A stretch of 64,000 nucleotides of DNA from Clostridiaceae bacterium UBA6110 (GCA_002428415.1 DIWI01000056.1:8788-72787); one strand, 5' to 3'; positions 43,827 to 52,565 are shown, counted from the first letter of the stretch. Notes: generated by a model from the sequence alone, not told the origin. Numbers and translations: made by a program.

Positions 43827-44420
43827 TTGCGTAACAACAAATATCTTTATTTAGCCACTGTCGCATTTTTTGCACTTGGCCTTATCAACATTCATTTTTC
43901 AATACTTGGAACCATTTGTATGGTGCTGCCCTTTGTCCTTGCATACAGGGACAAGAAGAAAACCTGGTGTACCGGCTACTGTCCGAGAGCGAGCCTTTTC
44001 ACGACTCTGGGTAAGTTCAAAAAGAAAAGCACCAGAAAAGTCCCCAAGTTCATTCTTAACGGTGACCTTAAGAAGATCATACTTGTATATTTCAGCATAA
44101 GCCTGTTTTTTGTGACCATGTCGACACTAAGGGTGGCTGCTGGCAAGATGATGCCTATTCTGTATCCAAGGTTCATGATACTTATTCCTATCCCAATAGA
44201 TTTCCCTCAGCTTCTAATGATTGATGGATTTGCTCCATGGCTGACACATCTGTCATTCAGGATGTATTCCATGATGATGACTACCACCATATTCGGACTT
44301 GTTCTTGGCGCTTTGTATAGACCCAGAACATGGTGTTCTGTATGTCCGGTATCGGCCATTTCTGACATGATAATCCTTGATGCGAAAAAGCCAAATGCTT
44401 CATTGAAGAAGAGTGCATAA
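43827..44420 (+). CDS. membrane 4Fe-4S-type protein, NapH/polyferredoxin-like
   Basis: 197 residues from TTG behind AGAGGTGAC. About four membrane segments. Two cysteine motifs, WCTGYCPRASLF (near 47) and WCSVCPVSAISD (near 170), each start like the first half of a ferredoxin motif in NapH/RdxA membrane proteins, but each has only two cysteines. They may bind one shared cluster or act as a thiol pair. Cotranscribed with DUF6132. Electron transfer across the membrane face is plausible. Confidence 0.8.
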   Translation: MRNNKYLYLATVAFFALGLINIHFSILGTICMVLPFVLAYRDKKKTWCTGYCPRASLFTTLGKFKKKSTRKVPKFILNGDLKKIILVYFSISLFFVTMSTLRVAAGKMMPILYPRFMILIPIPIDFPQLLMIDGFAPWLTHLSFRMYSMMMTTTIFGLVLGALYRPRTWCSVCPVSAISDMIILDAKKPNASLKKSA

Positions 44421-44468
44421 TTCCTACAGGATTATTCATCATTTTTGCTGAAGAATTTCACCAATTAT

Positions 44469-44498
44469 TTCAGATGTCGTTAATATTTGGGTTATAAT
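44469..44498 (+). promoter_or_regulatory. promoter of the second DedA gene
   Basis: -10 TATAAT exact (44493-44498), weak -35 TTCAGA (44469-44474), 18-base spacer. Confidence 0.5.
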
Positions 44499-44544
44499 AT
44501 GTGGGTATGGCTTTTTAGCCTAATATTATAGCGAGGTACAAATA

Positions 44545-45156
44545 ATGCAATCTTATATCATTGAGATCATGGAAAAATTTGGATACATCGGTACATTTTT
44601 ACTGATATTGCTCGAAAATGTATTCCCTCCCATTCCTTCCGAGGTCATACTAACCTTCGGAGGCTTCATGACCACAAGCACCAGCATGACTGTCATCGGA
44701 ACCATAATTGCTGCTACAATCGGAAGCCTTCTTGGAGCCGTAATCCTCTACTATATCGGTCATATCCTGAATAGGGAAAGGCTTGATGTCATAGTGAAAA
44801 AATATGGTCACATCCTCAGGCTTAAGTTATCAGACCTAGACAAAGCCGATGCATGGTTTGACAAGTATGGATACAGGACAATCTTCTTCTGCAGGATGGT
44901 GCCCATATTAAGAAGCCTTATCTCGATCCCGGCTGGAATGGCTGAGATGAAATTCAATCTATTCCTTCTATACACCACACTTGGTACCCTTATATGGAAT
45001 ACTGCCCTTGTAACTGCAGGTGCAATGCTCGGTGAAAACTGGGAAAAGGTGCTCGAGTTCATGGACGTATACAGCAACATCGCATATGGCGCCATATTCA
45101 TTGCAATTGCAGGATTCATCGGATACAAGCTATATAGCGGCAAAAAAACCGCATAA
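44545..45156 (+). CDS. DedA family membrane protein (second copy)
   Basis: 203 residues. LLENVFPPIPSEVILTFGGF (about 22-41), IGSLLGAVILYYIGHILNR (about 59-77) and CRMVPILRSLISIPAGMAEM (about 111-130) mark the DedA fold with essential acidic and arginine residues. Not a close copy of the DedA protein at 41000; the spacing and PPIPSE motif place it in a different subfamily. GCGAGGTAC precedes the ATG. Confidence 0.94.
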   Translation: MQSYIIEIMEKFGYIGTFLLILLENVFPPIPSEVILTFGGFMTTSTSMTVIGTIIAATIGSLLGAVILYYIGHILNRERLDVIVKKYGHILRLKLSDLDKADAWFDKYGYRTIFFCRMVPILRSLISIPAGMAEMKFNLFLLYTTLGTLIWNTALVTAGAMLGENWEKVLEFMDVYSNIAYGAIFIAIAGFIGYKLYSGKKTA

Positions 45157-45189
45157 AAAAATCCTGGGTTTAAAGCCCAGGATTTTTTT
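45155..45189. terminator. bidirectional intrinsic terminator
   Basis: Stem ATCCTGGG-N7-CCCAGGAT flanked by six A on one side and seven T on the other, so it works for both convergent genes. Confidence 0.93.
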
Positions 45190-45857
45190 CATTTGTCTTC
45201 ATGCGCATAAGCAACTTCACTTACTGGCTTCTCGGAAGCCTTCCCGATTTCAACCATCTGGTCCAATGTGTAGCCTATCATCATAAATAATGATTTCAGC
45301 CATTCATGGTCGAGTATCTCACCGACTACCACATAAGATACTTTGCCCATTGTGACATTTTCCTTCTTCGTAAATATTCCCTTGATGTCGCTAATCTCCA
45401 ACATACCATTACCAATATTTTCGGTTACCATTTTGTTGAATTTCTCATTCATGAAAAGTCCTACCGTCTGCTCTGCATCATTGCTCTTCACCCTGTAATT
45501 CTTGTCAAATTCAGGATTGCCAATCTCAATGTCCTGGCCACCGAATATCTTCATAGCTTTACTCAAGCCATGTTCCCGATATACCGTAAGATTGTAGTCA
45601 TTCTTTTTCACAAATGGAGCCACTATCCTTGTGTAATTAGTCGTTGTGCTGTGATTATGGTTATCATGGCCAGCAGGTCCGGTATTATTAGTCTCACTAT
45701 ACATATCCATTTCGATTTCCCAGTTCTTGTAGGTAGCTACAACCTTAGGACCACCCTTTAGCATCCCTCTGTCAATGAATTGAGCACCCATTTCCTCGCT
45801 TAGAAGCTTCCAGCTTTCTGCCCTGTCCTTACCAGTCAGTTTACTGAACAGACCCAT
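45189..45857 (-). CDS. hypothetical cytoplasmic protein
   Basis: 222 residues, no signal peptide or membrane segment. I do not recognise a family with certainty; the pattern of short beta strands (KNWEIEMDMY, NYTRIVAPF) recalls DUF3137-like or GyrI-like folds. A His/Asn-rich stretch GHDNHNHSTTTN near 65-76 may bind metal. GGAGGTGGAATC precedes the ATG. Stops at the edge of the terminator shared with dedA. Confidence 0.75.
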   Translation of the reverse strand: MGLFSKLTGKDRAESWKLLSEEMGAQFIDRGMLKGGPKVVATYKNWEIEMDMYSETNNTGPAGHDNHNHSTTTNYTRIVAPFVKKNDYNLTVYREHGLSKAMKIFGGQDIEIGNPEFDKNYRVKSNDAEQTVGLFMNEKFNKMVTENIGNGMLEISDIKGIFTKKENVTMGKVSYVVVGEILDHEWLKSLFMMIGYTLDQMVEIGKASEKPVSEVAYAHEDK

Positions 45858-45963
45858 GATTCCACCTCCTTATTTATCTCCATTATATACCCTCAATAAC
45901 ACAATAGTTCATCCTATGATCCCTTCACGGAAAATTTACAGCACACTAAATTGGTCATAAGAA

Positions 45964-45990
45964 ACCCCGGCAATTAAGCCGGGGTCCCTT
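45964..45990 (-). terminator. intrinsic terminator after the SdrD-like gene
   Basis: Minus strand ACCCCGGC-TTAATT-GCCGGGGT followed by TTCTTAT. Confidence 0.85.
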
Positions 45991-46039
45991 TTGCCGGTCC
46001 TATATGACAAGCCTGCTATCGCTTGTTTCGTCTAACTTA

Positions 46040-48991
46040 TCAATCTCCTGGAACAATGACAACTGCATGAGCTGCTACATAAACGAATCCATCGTATCCT
46101 GAAACTGAAGTGAAATCAATTGGCACTCCAATCGGACTAACAAGCTTACCAGGGCTTACAGTCTCTTTTTGACCTACCTTAGGCAGCCTGTCAATACCGA
46201 CATAGAGATGAGCAGCATCAAGAATGAACGGAGGATCATCTATCTCATACGTTACAGTTACGACACCTGCATTATAGCTGACTATAACATCGCCGACATA
46301 TGTTCCGTATCCCTCAGGAGACTCATTAAGAGGTGTACCTCCTGCTCCGGCATACATTCTGAGCACATATTCTCCAGTACCTGTAACATCAAGCGGTCCA
46401 TTCGTCCAACCCCAGTTGGAGAATTTAGGCTTGTTGAATACTGTGTTATCTCTAAAATCTAGTGCTGAACCCGCCAAATATCCCCAAGCAGTTTGTGAAG
46501 TATATGCCTGGTTCACAAATGTATGAAGGAATGTCTGACCTGCAGTTTCCCCGGCTTTAAGCTCAAATGTTGTCTCTCCAGTAGAAGGACTTATTGGAAT
46601 CCATCCGGTCTTAGGAGTCTCTACGAGCTTATACATTCCAGGAGTCATATTCGGCCAGCATACTTTGCCGCCATTGACTGCAAGATCTGTTGTCTTAGCA
46701 GATATCAGTATCCATTCAGCAGCTTCATTCATCTTATAAAGCTTGAACTCCCATCCACCTAGCACTACTTCTAATGTGTTTTTCTTTACAGCGCAGATAG
46801 TGCCTCTCTCTTCATTCGTAAACTCTGCTGTGAATTCTACTCCTGCTGTCTCTCCTGCTACCAGCTCTTTCTCAAATGATCCGTCTGCTGGTGTTATTGG
46901 TGCCCATCCAGCCTTTGGTGTCTCCACTATCTGATACTTACCTGGTGTCAGGTTCTCCCAGTAGCTTGTATATCCGTCTGCTCCGGTAAGCTTTGCTTCC
47001 CCTATCTGGGTCTCATAGCTTCCGTTATTGTCGGCATCCATAAACAGCTTGAATTCCCATCCTGCAAGGTTGGTTCCGAATGTATCTTCCTTATGTGCCC
47101 TTATCTTGGCTCTCTCTTCATTCGTAAACTCTGCTGTGAAATCTACTCCCGCTGTCTCTCCTGCTACCAGCTCTTTCTCAAATGATCCGTCTGCTGGTGT
47201 TATTGGTGCCCAGCCAGCCTTTGGTGTCTCCACTATCTGATACTTACCTGGTGTCAGGTTCTCCCAGTAGCTTGTGTATCCGTCTGCTCCGGTAAGCTTT
47301 GCTTCCCCTATCTGGGTCTCATAGCTTCCGTTATTGTCGGCATCCATAAACAGCTTGAATTCCCATCCTGCAAGGTTGGTTCCGAATGTGTCTTCCTTAT
47401 GTGCCCTTATCTTGGCTCTCTCTTCATTCGTAAACTCTGCTGTCATGCTCTGACCAGCTGGAAGTGTTATAAGAACTTCACCAGATGAAGGATTTGTTGG
47501 CGCCCATCCAGGTTTCAAGACTTCAATTACCTTGTAGTTTCCAACAAGCAGTCCTTCCCAATAGGTTGTAAACCCATCTGCTCCGGTAGTCTTAGTTCCA
47601 TTGATCTGCGTCTCGTATGATCCATTATTGTCGGTATCCTTCCAGAGGTTGAATTCCCAACCTGCAAGATCAGTACCGAATGAATCTTCCTTGTGAGCCC
47701 TAATCTTTCCTGTATTAAGGTTACCGAAGTCAATACCTGATATCGTAATATCATTATCAGCTAATGAAGGACCTATCATCCATCTCCACGGACCTTTACC
47801 CTCTTCAATGACATTCGTTGGATGTGCACCGTTAGCTAGATCTAGAGTCCCCTCATAAGGATATGTCTGTATGAACCCAGGCTGTAATACCTCATGTACT
47901 ACTAGGTTGGATCCCATAGATAGACCAGCAAATGAGTATACTCCGTTGCCATCTGTGGTTGTTGTCAGTGGAATCATAATGTTTTCAATATAACCAACCA
48001 GGTTTATGGTCCAACCCGACAGTCCCGTGTCCCCTGCAGTGAAGCTGTGGCTATAGTCTGCATCCAGGAATTTCATACCTGTTACAGTTCTGAAGTTTTC
48101 TGGAGTGTCAGGCAGAGGCACTGATCTGGCTGCGTCTGACATTGTGAAATGTCCACTAGAACCAGTATAAGGTGAAGATCCGGCTGCAATTGGATCGAAA
48201 TCCCTTAACCCGTATAGATATCCACCCCAATAGTATGGATCTCCTGCAGGATCAGCATAATACTCCTGCAAGTTTCTCGAACCCCAAATGGATGTCCTTG
48301 CCAGATGAAATTCAAAGTAAATATAGAAAGTGTCTGTAGTCAACGGGACTCCAGCATTAGTCAAACCTGTCCTTAGCTGTTCGCCTGTAATTGTGAACAT
48401 TCTCGTTTCATCATATATGCTACCAATATCACCATAGGTAGCTTCCATCGCCGACCTGTTTACTTGAGATGTAGGAAGGTTTAAAAACGCATAGTCATCC
48501 CATTCATTCTCGTCCTGATGGTTCTGAGCTGTATTAACCAATTCAGGGGTACCCATTGGATATGGATCTCCATTAGACATCGGCCAACCTTCATCAGAGC
48601 CTAATTCACGTGAACCTACCTGAATACCCTTTACCAAATCAACGAAAATCGCGTAACCGTCAGGAAGACTTCTCACCGAATCATATTCGATATGGATATC
48701 CGGGAAGCCTACCAGTCCAGGATAGTTTGTCTGGACTCCTGTGAATTCAGCTCTACCGGGATACCATTCGCCCTCAGCATAAGACTTTCCAAGGTTACCT
48801 GTTACATAACTACCCGTCCAAGCTTTTGGCCCAGTCGTCTCTACATTATAGCCCTCCAAAGTAATTTGTACGCCTTCATAGTATGCTGCGTAAACTGTCT
48901 TAGACGTTCCTACAAGCGCTAGCACCATCATGACGGCAACGAATGCAGACAATAGTTTAAAGCTGCTTCTTCTTCGCCACCAGGCACTCAT
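46040..48991 (-). CDS. secreted SdrD/prealbumin-like repeat protein without sorting signal
   Basis: 983 residues. A signal peptide with WWRRR and a hydrophobic core ends near TVYAA (residue 35). Residues 36-310 are an unknown module rich in aromatic and Gly residues. About 315-425 is an SdrD-B-like domain (GMKFLDADYSHSFTAGDTGLSGW, TTTDGNGVYSFAGL). Four prealbumin-like repeats of about 102 residues follow (about 424-828), each starting KIRAHKED and containing GWEFKLFMDADNNGSYETQ-type and GxYKxxE segments; the middle two are almost identical. The C-terminal 155 residues end VAAHAVVIVPGD with no LPXTG, no membrane segment, no S-layer motif. It is probably released or held by non-covalent binding. 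Confidence 0.88.
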   Translation of the reverse strand: MSAWWRRRSSFKLLSAFVAVMMVLALVGTSKTVYAAYYEGVQITLEGYNVETTGPKAWTGSYVTGNLGKSYAEGEWYPGRAEFTGVQTNYPGLVGFPDIHIEYDSVRSLPDGYAIFVDLVKGIQVGSRELGSDEGWPMSNGDPYPMGTPELVNTAQNHQDENEWDDYAFLNLPTSQVNRSAMEATYGDIGSIYDETRMFTITGEQLRTGLTNAGVPLTTDTFYIYFEFHLARTSIWGSRNLQEYYADPAGDPYYWGGYLYGLRDFDPIAAGSSPYTGSSGHFTMSDAARSVPLPDTPENFRTVTGMKFLDADYSHSFTAGDTGLSGWTINLVGYIENIMIPLTTTTDGNGVYSFAGLSMGSNLVVHEVLQPGFIQTYPYEGTLDLANGAHPTNVIEEGKGPWRWMIGPSLADNDITISGIDFGNLNTGKIRAHKEDSFGTDLAGWEFNLWKDTDNNGSYETQINGTKTTGADGFTTYWEGLLVGNYKVIEVLKPGWAPTNPSSGEVLITLPAGQSMTAEFTNEERAKIRAHKEDTFGTNLAGWEFKLFMDADNNGSYETQIGEAKLTGADGYTSYWENLTPGKYQIVETPKAGWAPITPADGSFEKELVAGETAGVDFTAEFTNEERAKIRAHKEDTFGTNLAGWEFKLFMDADNNGSYETQIGEAKLTGADGYTSYWENLTPGKYQIVETPKAGWAPITPADGSFEKELVAGETAGVEFTAEFTNEERGTICAVKKNTLEVVLGGWEFKLYKMNEAAEWILISAKTTDLAVNGGKVCWPNMTPGMYKLVETPKTGWIPISPSTGETTFELKAGETAGQTFLHTFVNQAYTSQTAWGYLAGSALDFRDNTVFNKPKFSNWGWTNGPLDVTGTGEYVLRMYAGAGGTPLNESPEGYGTYVGDVIVSYNAGVVTVTYEIDDPPFILDAAHLYVGIDRLPKVGQKETVSPGKLVSPIGVPIDFTSVSGYDGFVYVAAHAVVIVPGD
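46811..47422. repeat. two 306-bp tandem repeats, nearly identical
   Basis: Copies at 46811-47116 and 47117-47422 differ at only a handful of bases in 306, and each codes for one 102-residue domain of the SdrD-like protein. The flanking copies are clearly diverged. This implies a recent duplication or gene conversion, and a site where copy number could change by recombination. Confidence 0.93.
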
Positions 48992-49692
48992 TTTTTTGCA
49001 CTTCCTTTCCCACTTATGTGGTAAAAAAAGAGAACCGAGCTTCTATGTCAATTGAGGATACGAAGTGCATCATACAAGCTTAAAAACCTTCTTTACTCGA
49101 GCAGGAGGTAAATTTGCTTCTTGGCTGTACAGATATCCTCAATCGATTTCCCTAATACTTTGGCCTCCTCCATATGTTTATCCAATGCTATATATATTTA
49201 TTACGAATCAATAGAATGATGACTATTTACATTTAGTCCCAAATAAATACAAACATTGCTTTAGTAATGCAACATCTCATATTCTAATCAATATAATTGC
49301 TTCTGTTTATATAATTATATTAAATTTCTTATAGTCAGATTATCTTGTGCTAATTTATGTTTAGCTAATATTCTATCCTTACCCATACTATAGCTATCAT
49401 GCTATAACCATTGCAACAGGCGAATTTAGAATCCTTCAATCTAATTATAACCCTATCCGGTGCTCATACAAGAAGACAGTTAATTGTTCCAAATACTTTA
49501 ACTTATTGCTCAAATTATCTATATTCATCTCATTTTATACTCAATAAAGATTTAAACTATAACCAAATTAAATATCTGTGACAAATTCCGATTTGTATGC
49601 ATATTTCATATGAGCTTTATCCCTTGTTTTTATATTCCCGATTATATAAACTTTACTTTAGAAGAAACGGCTTCTGCCAATGGAGGATTATA
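48992..49692. other. AT-rich 700-base intergenic region upstream of the SdrD-like gene
   Basis: No gene supported. It contains ATATTCTAATCAAT (49279-49292), which recurs exactly upstream of the other surface-protein gene (63389-63402). On the minus strand TTGCAT-N17-TATTTA near 49240-49270 is a possible promoter. A 26-codon frame at 49093-49173 lacks a ribosome binding site. No riboswitch for cyclic di-GMP was recognised. Confidence 0.5.
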
Positions 49693-50136
49693 TTGAAAAT
49701 ATATATAGATGCTGATGGGTGCCCTGTAGTCAGACTGACGGTTGAAATTGCCAAGAAAAATAGAATTGGAGCTGTCATCGTAAAGAACTATGCTCATGAA
49801 ATCGTGGATGACTACGCTGAAATAGTGACAGTAGATATCTCAAGCGACTCTGCTGACCTTGCGATTGCCAACATGATAAGGAAGGGCGATATCCTGGTCA
49901 CTCAGGACTATGGTCTTGCAGCAATGGCAATGACCAGAGGTGCAAACTGCATCAACCAGAACGGACTTGTAATGGATAGTAGAAACATTGACAGTCTGCT
50001 TGACAAGAGGCATGTGAACAGAAAAATGAGAAAAGACAAGAAGATATATACAAAGATTCCAAAACGGACAATCTCTGATGATGAGAGCTTTAAAGAGTCG
50101 CTGCTAAGGCTGATTGAAAGCCTTGTCAATAACTGA
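49693..50136 (+). CDS. YaiI/YqxD family (DUF188) protein
   Basis: 147 residues from TTG behind TGGAGGATTATA; the frame extends upstream but that part is AT-rich and not like the family. KIYIDADGCPVV at the start, DSADLAIANMIRKGDILVTQDYGLA in the middle and KRTISDDESF near the end are the family marks. The fold is PIN-like with acidic residues D8, D52 and D74 probably holding a metal; a nuclease role is assumed but untested. Confidence 0.93.
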   Translation: MKIYIDADGCPVVRLTVEIAKKNRIGAVIVKNYAHEIVDDYAEIVTVDISSDSADLAIANMIRKGDILVTQDYGLAAMAMTRGANCINQNGLVMDSRNIDSLLDKRHVNRKMRKDKKIYTKIPKRTISDDESFKESLLRLIESLVNN

Positions 50137-50212
50137 CGGTACCTCAATTTGAAAACTATTTGCTCTTCAGACTGCTATACTTGAATGATAGTGTAATCGA
50201 CAGGAGGTAAGC

Positions 50213-51202
50213 ATGGTAAGATTCGGAATTATCGGAACCAGCATGATAACAGAGCTTTTCATTTCGGGAGCACAAAAGGTTAATGGCTTCAAGCTAAGTG
50301 CCATATACTCGAGGGACATTGATAAAGCAAAAGCCTTCGGCAGCAAATTCGGCGATGACATCCTCTGCTTCAACAACCTTGAGGAATTTTCTGTCTCATT
50401 AGAATTCGATGCTGTATACATTGCAAGTCCAAACTCACTTCACGCACCCCAGTCCATGCTAATGCTTTCACACGGAAAGCATGTGCTTTGCGAAAAGCCT
50501 GCAGTTTCGAACTCAAGGGAGCTTGAAGAGGTAATAAATCTGGCAAGGTCAAAGAACCTGCTATACATGGAAGCAATGAAATCTCTGACTATGCCTGCAT
50601 ATCTTAAGCTTCAGGAGCTATTGCCAAGGATCGGGAAGGTTAGGAAATACATCGGAAATTACTGCCAGTATTCGTCAAGATATGACAGACATAAGAAAGG
50701 TGAATATGTGAATACATTCAGGAAGGAGTTCTCGAATGGCTCACTCCTAGATATCGGAATATATTGCCTTTACCCTGCGGTCCACCTGTTCGGAAAACCG
50801 ATTGGCGTATCCGCCAATGGTGTTATCCTTGAGGACGGAGGAGTCGATGGCACAGGGTCTGTACTTCTGAAGTATGCTGACATGGATGCTTTGATTACTC
50901 ACTCGAAGGTCAGCAATTCAAAGATGCCTTCAGAAATTCAGGGTGAACTTGGAAACATATTGATAGATAAGATAGGAAGTCCTGAGAAAATCACTTTGAT
51001 ACTAAGGGATGGTACTACTGAGGAGCATGTTCCTGAACAGGAGATCTTCAACATGATGTATGAAGCCCAGGAGTTCGTATCATTGATAGATGAGGGAACT
51101 CCCGAATCCAGCATAAATTCCTACTCATTGGCACTTCATGTCCATAAGATTCTGGATGAAGCAAGAAAGCAGATTGGCCTTATTTATCCTGCAGACTTGT
51201 AA
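50213..51202 (+). CDS. Gfo/Idh/MocA family oxidoreductase
   Basis: 329 residues. NAD(P) fold RFGIIGTSMITELFISGA, the EKP motif HVLCEKPAVSN near residue 92 with the catalytic lysine, and GSLLDIGIYCLYPAVHLFG near 175 with the histidine. The class oxidises or reduces sugars, inositols or dihydrodiols. No sugar genes adjoin, so the substrate is unknown. CAGGAGGTAAGC precedes the ATG, and a terminator follows. Confidence 0.92.
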   Translation: MVRFGIIGTSMITELFISGAQKVNGFKLSAIYSRDIDKAKAFGSKFGDDILCFNNLEEFSVSLEFDAVYIASPNSLHAPQSMLMLSHGKHVLCEKPAVSNSRELEEVINLARSKNLLYMEAMKSLTMPAYLKLQELLPRIGKVRKYIGNYCQYSSRYDRHKKGEYVNTFRKEFSNGSLLDIGIYCLYPAVHLFGKPIGVSANGVILEDGGVDGTGSVLLKYADMDALITHSKVSNSKMPSEIQGELGNILIDKIGSPEKITLILRDGTTEEHVPEQEIFNMMYEAQEFVSLIDEGTPESSINSYSLALHVHKILDEARKQIGLIYPADL

Positions 51203-51210
51203 TTTAAGAC

Positions 51211-51250
51211 AAAAACGGCTGAACCTATTAGGTCCAGCCGTTTTTCTGCC
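51211..51250 (+). terminator. intrinsic terminator after the Gfo/Idh gene
   Basis: Stem AAAAACGGCTG / CAGCCGTTTTT with an extra ACC/GGT pair inside the loop. A-run and T-run make it usable for both strands. Confidence 0.92.
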
Positions 51251-51252
51251 TG

Positions 51253-51342
51253 TCAATAAACAAGCGAAGCAATAACTGATGCCACCATAGCTACCGCTAT
51301 CACTATTGTTATGTACCTTATTATTTTGCTTCTATTTTTCAT
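51253..51342 (-). CDS. 29-residue single-span membrane protein, Prli42/DUF4044-like
   Basis: Small gene on the minus strand with a perfect GGAGGAACGT site before the ATG. Basic N terminus (MKNRSKIIR), then one hydrophobic span (about residues 9-28, including AVAMVASVIASLV) and a terminal tyrosine. Length, charge and the A-M-V-A-S-x-I pattern recall Prli42, the stressosome-anchoring miniprotein of Firmicutes, and DUF4044. Similarity at this size is suggestive only. It lies 15 bases downstream of the NlpC/P60-like gene, likely the same transcript. Confidence 0.6.
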   Translation of the reverse strand: MKNRSKIIRYITIVIAVAMVASVIASLVY

Positions 51343-51357
51343 ACGTTCCTCCTTCAA

Positions 51358-52092
51358 CTAGTCAATAATGTCGAGCTTTGGTCTTCGATAATAAAGAAAC
51401 TGCGTGGATTCTGCTGCAGGTGTAAATTTGTTGCCATAGATATCCTTGTTGTTTCTCTTTATGGAGTTGTTGTAGGATATTACGATCCTACCTTCATCCA
51501 ATCCATCAGCCTTATAGTTTATTCCGCCGGCGTGGATAAAGACCTTGTTTCCATCTATCTCCCCTAAATATATACCTATGTGATTCACCCTGTTGCTTTC
51601 AGGCACCTCATAAAATCCTATGTCCCCGACCTTCAGCTCTGACTCCATTACAGGTGTACTCGCATCCCATATCCTTGTGGTTGCCGGCCCGGTTGATGTT
51701 GTCTGTGCCGAGAGGATCTTTCCGCTTAGATTATAATACACCCAGTCTACTAAACCTGCAGCATCCAAAGGATTAGCCGGTATTCCCTTTACAACCTCTG
51801 AATATCCGAACTTGTAAGGGTGGTTTATGAGTAACTGAGCCATTTTTGCAATGTCATCCCTCTTCACCGAAGTGCCTTCCGGCTCAAAATATGTATTTGT
51901 CCCTGAGTATGTAACGCTATTTTCAAAGATGACTTCAAAATAACCCTTCCTGTCCAGCTGATAAATGCTGAAGATAACAACGAGCATAACTAAAAAGCCC
52001 ATCCAGAGCCTTCTTTTCCTCTTGTTTCTTTTTCTTATCTCACGGGCTCGTTTTACCCTGTTGTTGTCATGAAATTTAAGTCTGTCTTCCAT
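51358..52092 (-). CDS. membrane-anchored NlpC/P60-like protein lacking the catalytic cysteine
   Basis: 244 residues. A strongly basic N terminus (EIRKRNKRKRRLW) precedes one membrane span (about 31-46), with the rest outside. Residues 75-240 follow the NlpC/P60 hydrolase plan: DAAGLVDWVYYNLSG, VGDIGFYEV, NHIGIYLGE, VFIHAGG. In active enzymes the first motif is DCSG; here it reads D110-A111-A112-G113, so the nucleophile cysteine is alanine while H171 and H187 remain. It is probably a cell-wall-binding pseudoenzyme or regulator rather than a peptidoglycan peptidase. AATAATGGAAG region before the start has no strong ribosome site. Confidence 0.8.
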   Translation of the reverse strand: MEDRLKFHDNNRVKRAREIRKRNKRKRRLWMGFLVMLVVIFSIYQLDRKGYFEVIFENSVTYSGTNTYFEPEGTSVKRDDIAKMAQLLINHPYKFGYSEVVKGIPANPLDAAGLVDWVYYNLSGKILSAQTTSTGPATTRIWDASTPVMESELKVGDIGFYEVPESNRVNHIGIYLGEIDGNKVFIHAGGINYKADGLDEGRIVISYNNSIKRNNKDIYGNKFTPAAESTQFLYYRRPKLDIID

Positions 52093-52180
52093 TATTCACC
52101 TGATTCGCCTAAAGGCTTGTTATTATTCCAACTATCATTATCTCAAAAATATTTGAACTTTGCCTTAAGAAATGCTAAAA

Positions 52181-52206
52181 CTCCCGGAATATATTCCAGG
52201 AGCCAA
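52181..52206 (-). terminator. hairpin terminator after the small membrane protein gene
   Basis: Minus strand CTCC-T-GGAATATATTCC-G-GGAG, one mismatch pair, followed by TTTTAG. Confidence 0.65.
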
Positions 52207-52211
52207 AATTT

Positions 52212-52433
52212 CTATTTGTCAGTATCTGCAATATCCCTTCGGGAACCCTTTCTGAATATCAGAATGGCAGATACTGTAAGTATTATCATAATCAGAATAG
52301 CGGATAAAAGAGCTTGAATATCAGCATTTCCAGCAGGGACAATAGTAGCCTTGGCAGACTCCTTGCCGTATGCCAATATATTCGGATAAACTATAGAAAA
52401 TATAACAATAAACAAAGCAGCGAACTTTCGCAT
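52212..52433 (-). CDS. small membrane protein with signal peptide, unknown function
   Basis: 73 residues. Signal-like N terminus (MRKFAALFIVIFSIVYPNILAYG), a 17-residue outside segment, a second hydrophobic span (LLSAILIMIILTVSAILIF) and a basic tail RKGSRRDIADTDK in the cytoplasm. AGAGGGGAACG precedes the ATG, and TATAAT (minus strand, 52463-52468) is a good -10. No family recognised. Confidence 0.7.
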   Translation of the reverse strand: MRKFAALFIVIFSIVYPNILAYGKESAKATIVPAGNADIQALLSAILIMIILTVSAILIFRKGSRRDIADTDK

Positions 52434-52565
52434 TTCGTTCCCCTCTTTTCATCACTAAGCCTATTATACGTCGTGATAAAATGAAGTCTGTAAACTAACT
52501 TTGAAATTATTGCCAATAATTCAAGAATTTAGTCACAAATTAACGATTTTTAGCATGCAATGTCA

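Noticed and set aside
46811..47422. CRISPR-like or mobile repeat
   Set aside because: The repeats are in frame, 306 bases long, and code for protein domains; no spacers, terminal inverted repeats or transposase.
49093..49173. 26-codon frame on the minus strand (MEEAKVLGKS...)
   Set aside because: It has plausible amino acid content but no ribosome binding site, and a stop codon lies just upstream, so it may be a chance frame or a gene relic.
48992..49300. Cyclic di-GMP riboswitch before the SdrD-like gene
   Set aside because: Searched by eye for the GEMM-I core (GCAAA and ACGCAA elements) on the minus strand and did not find it.
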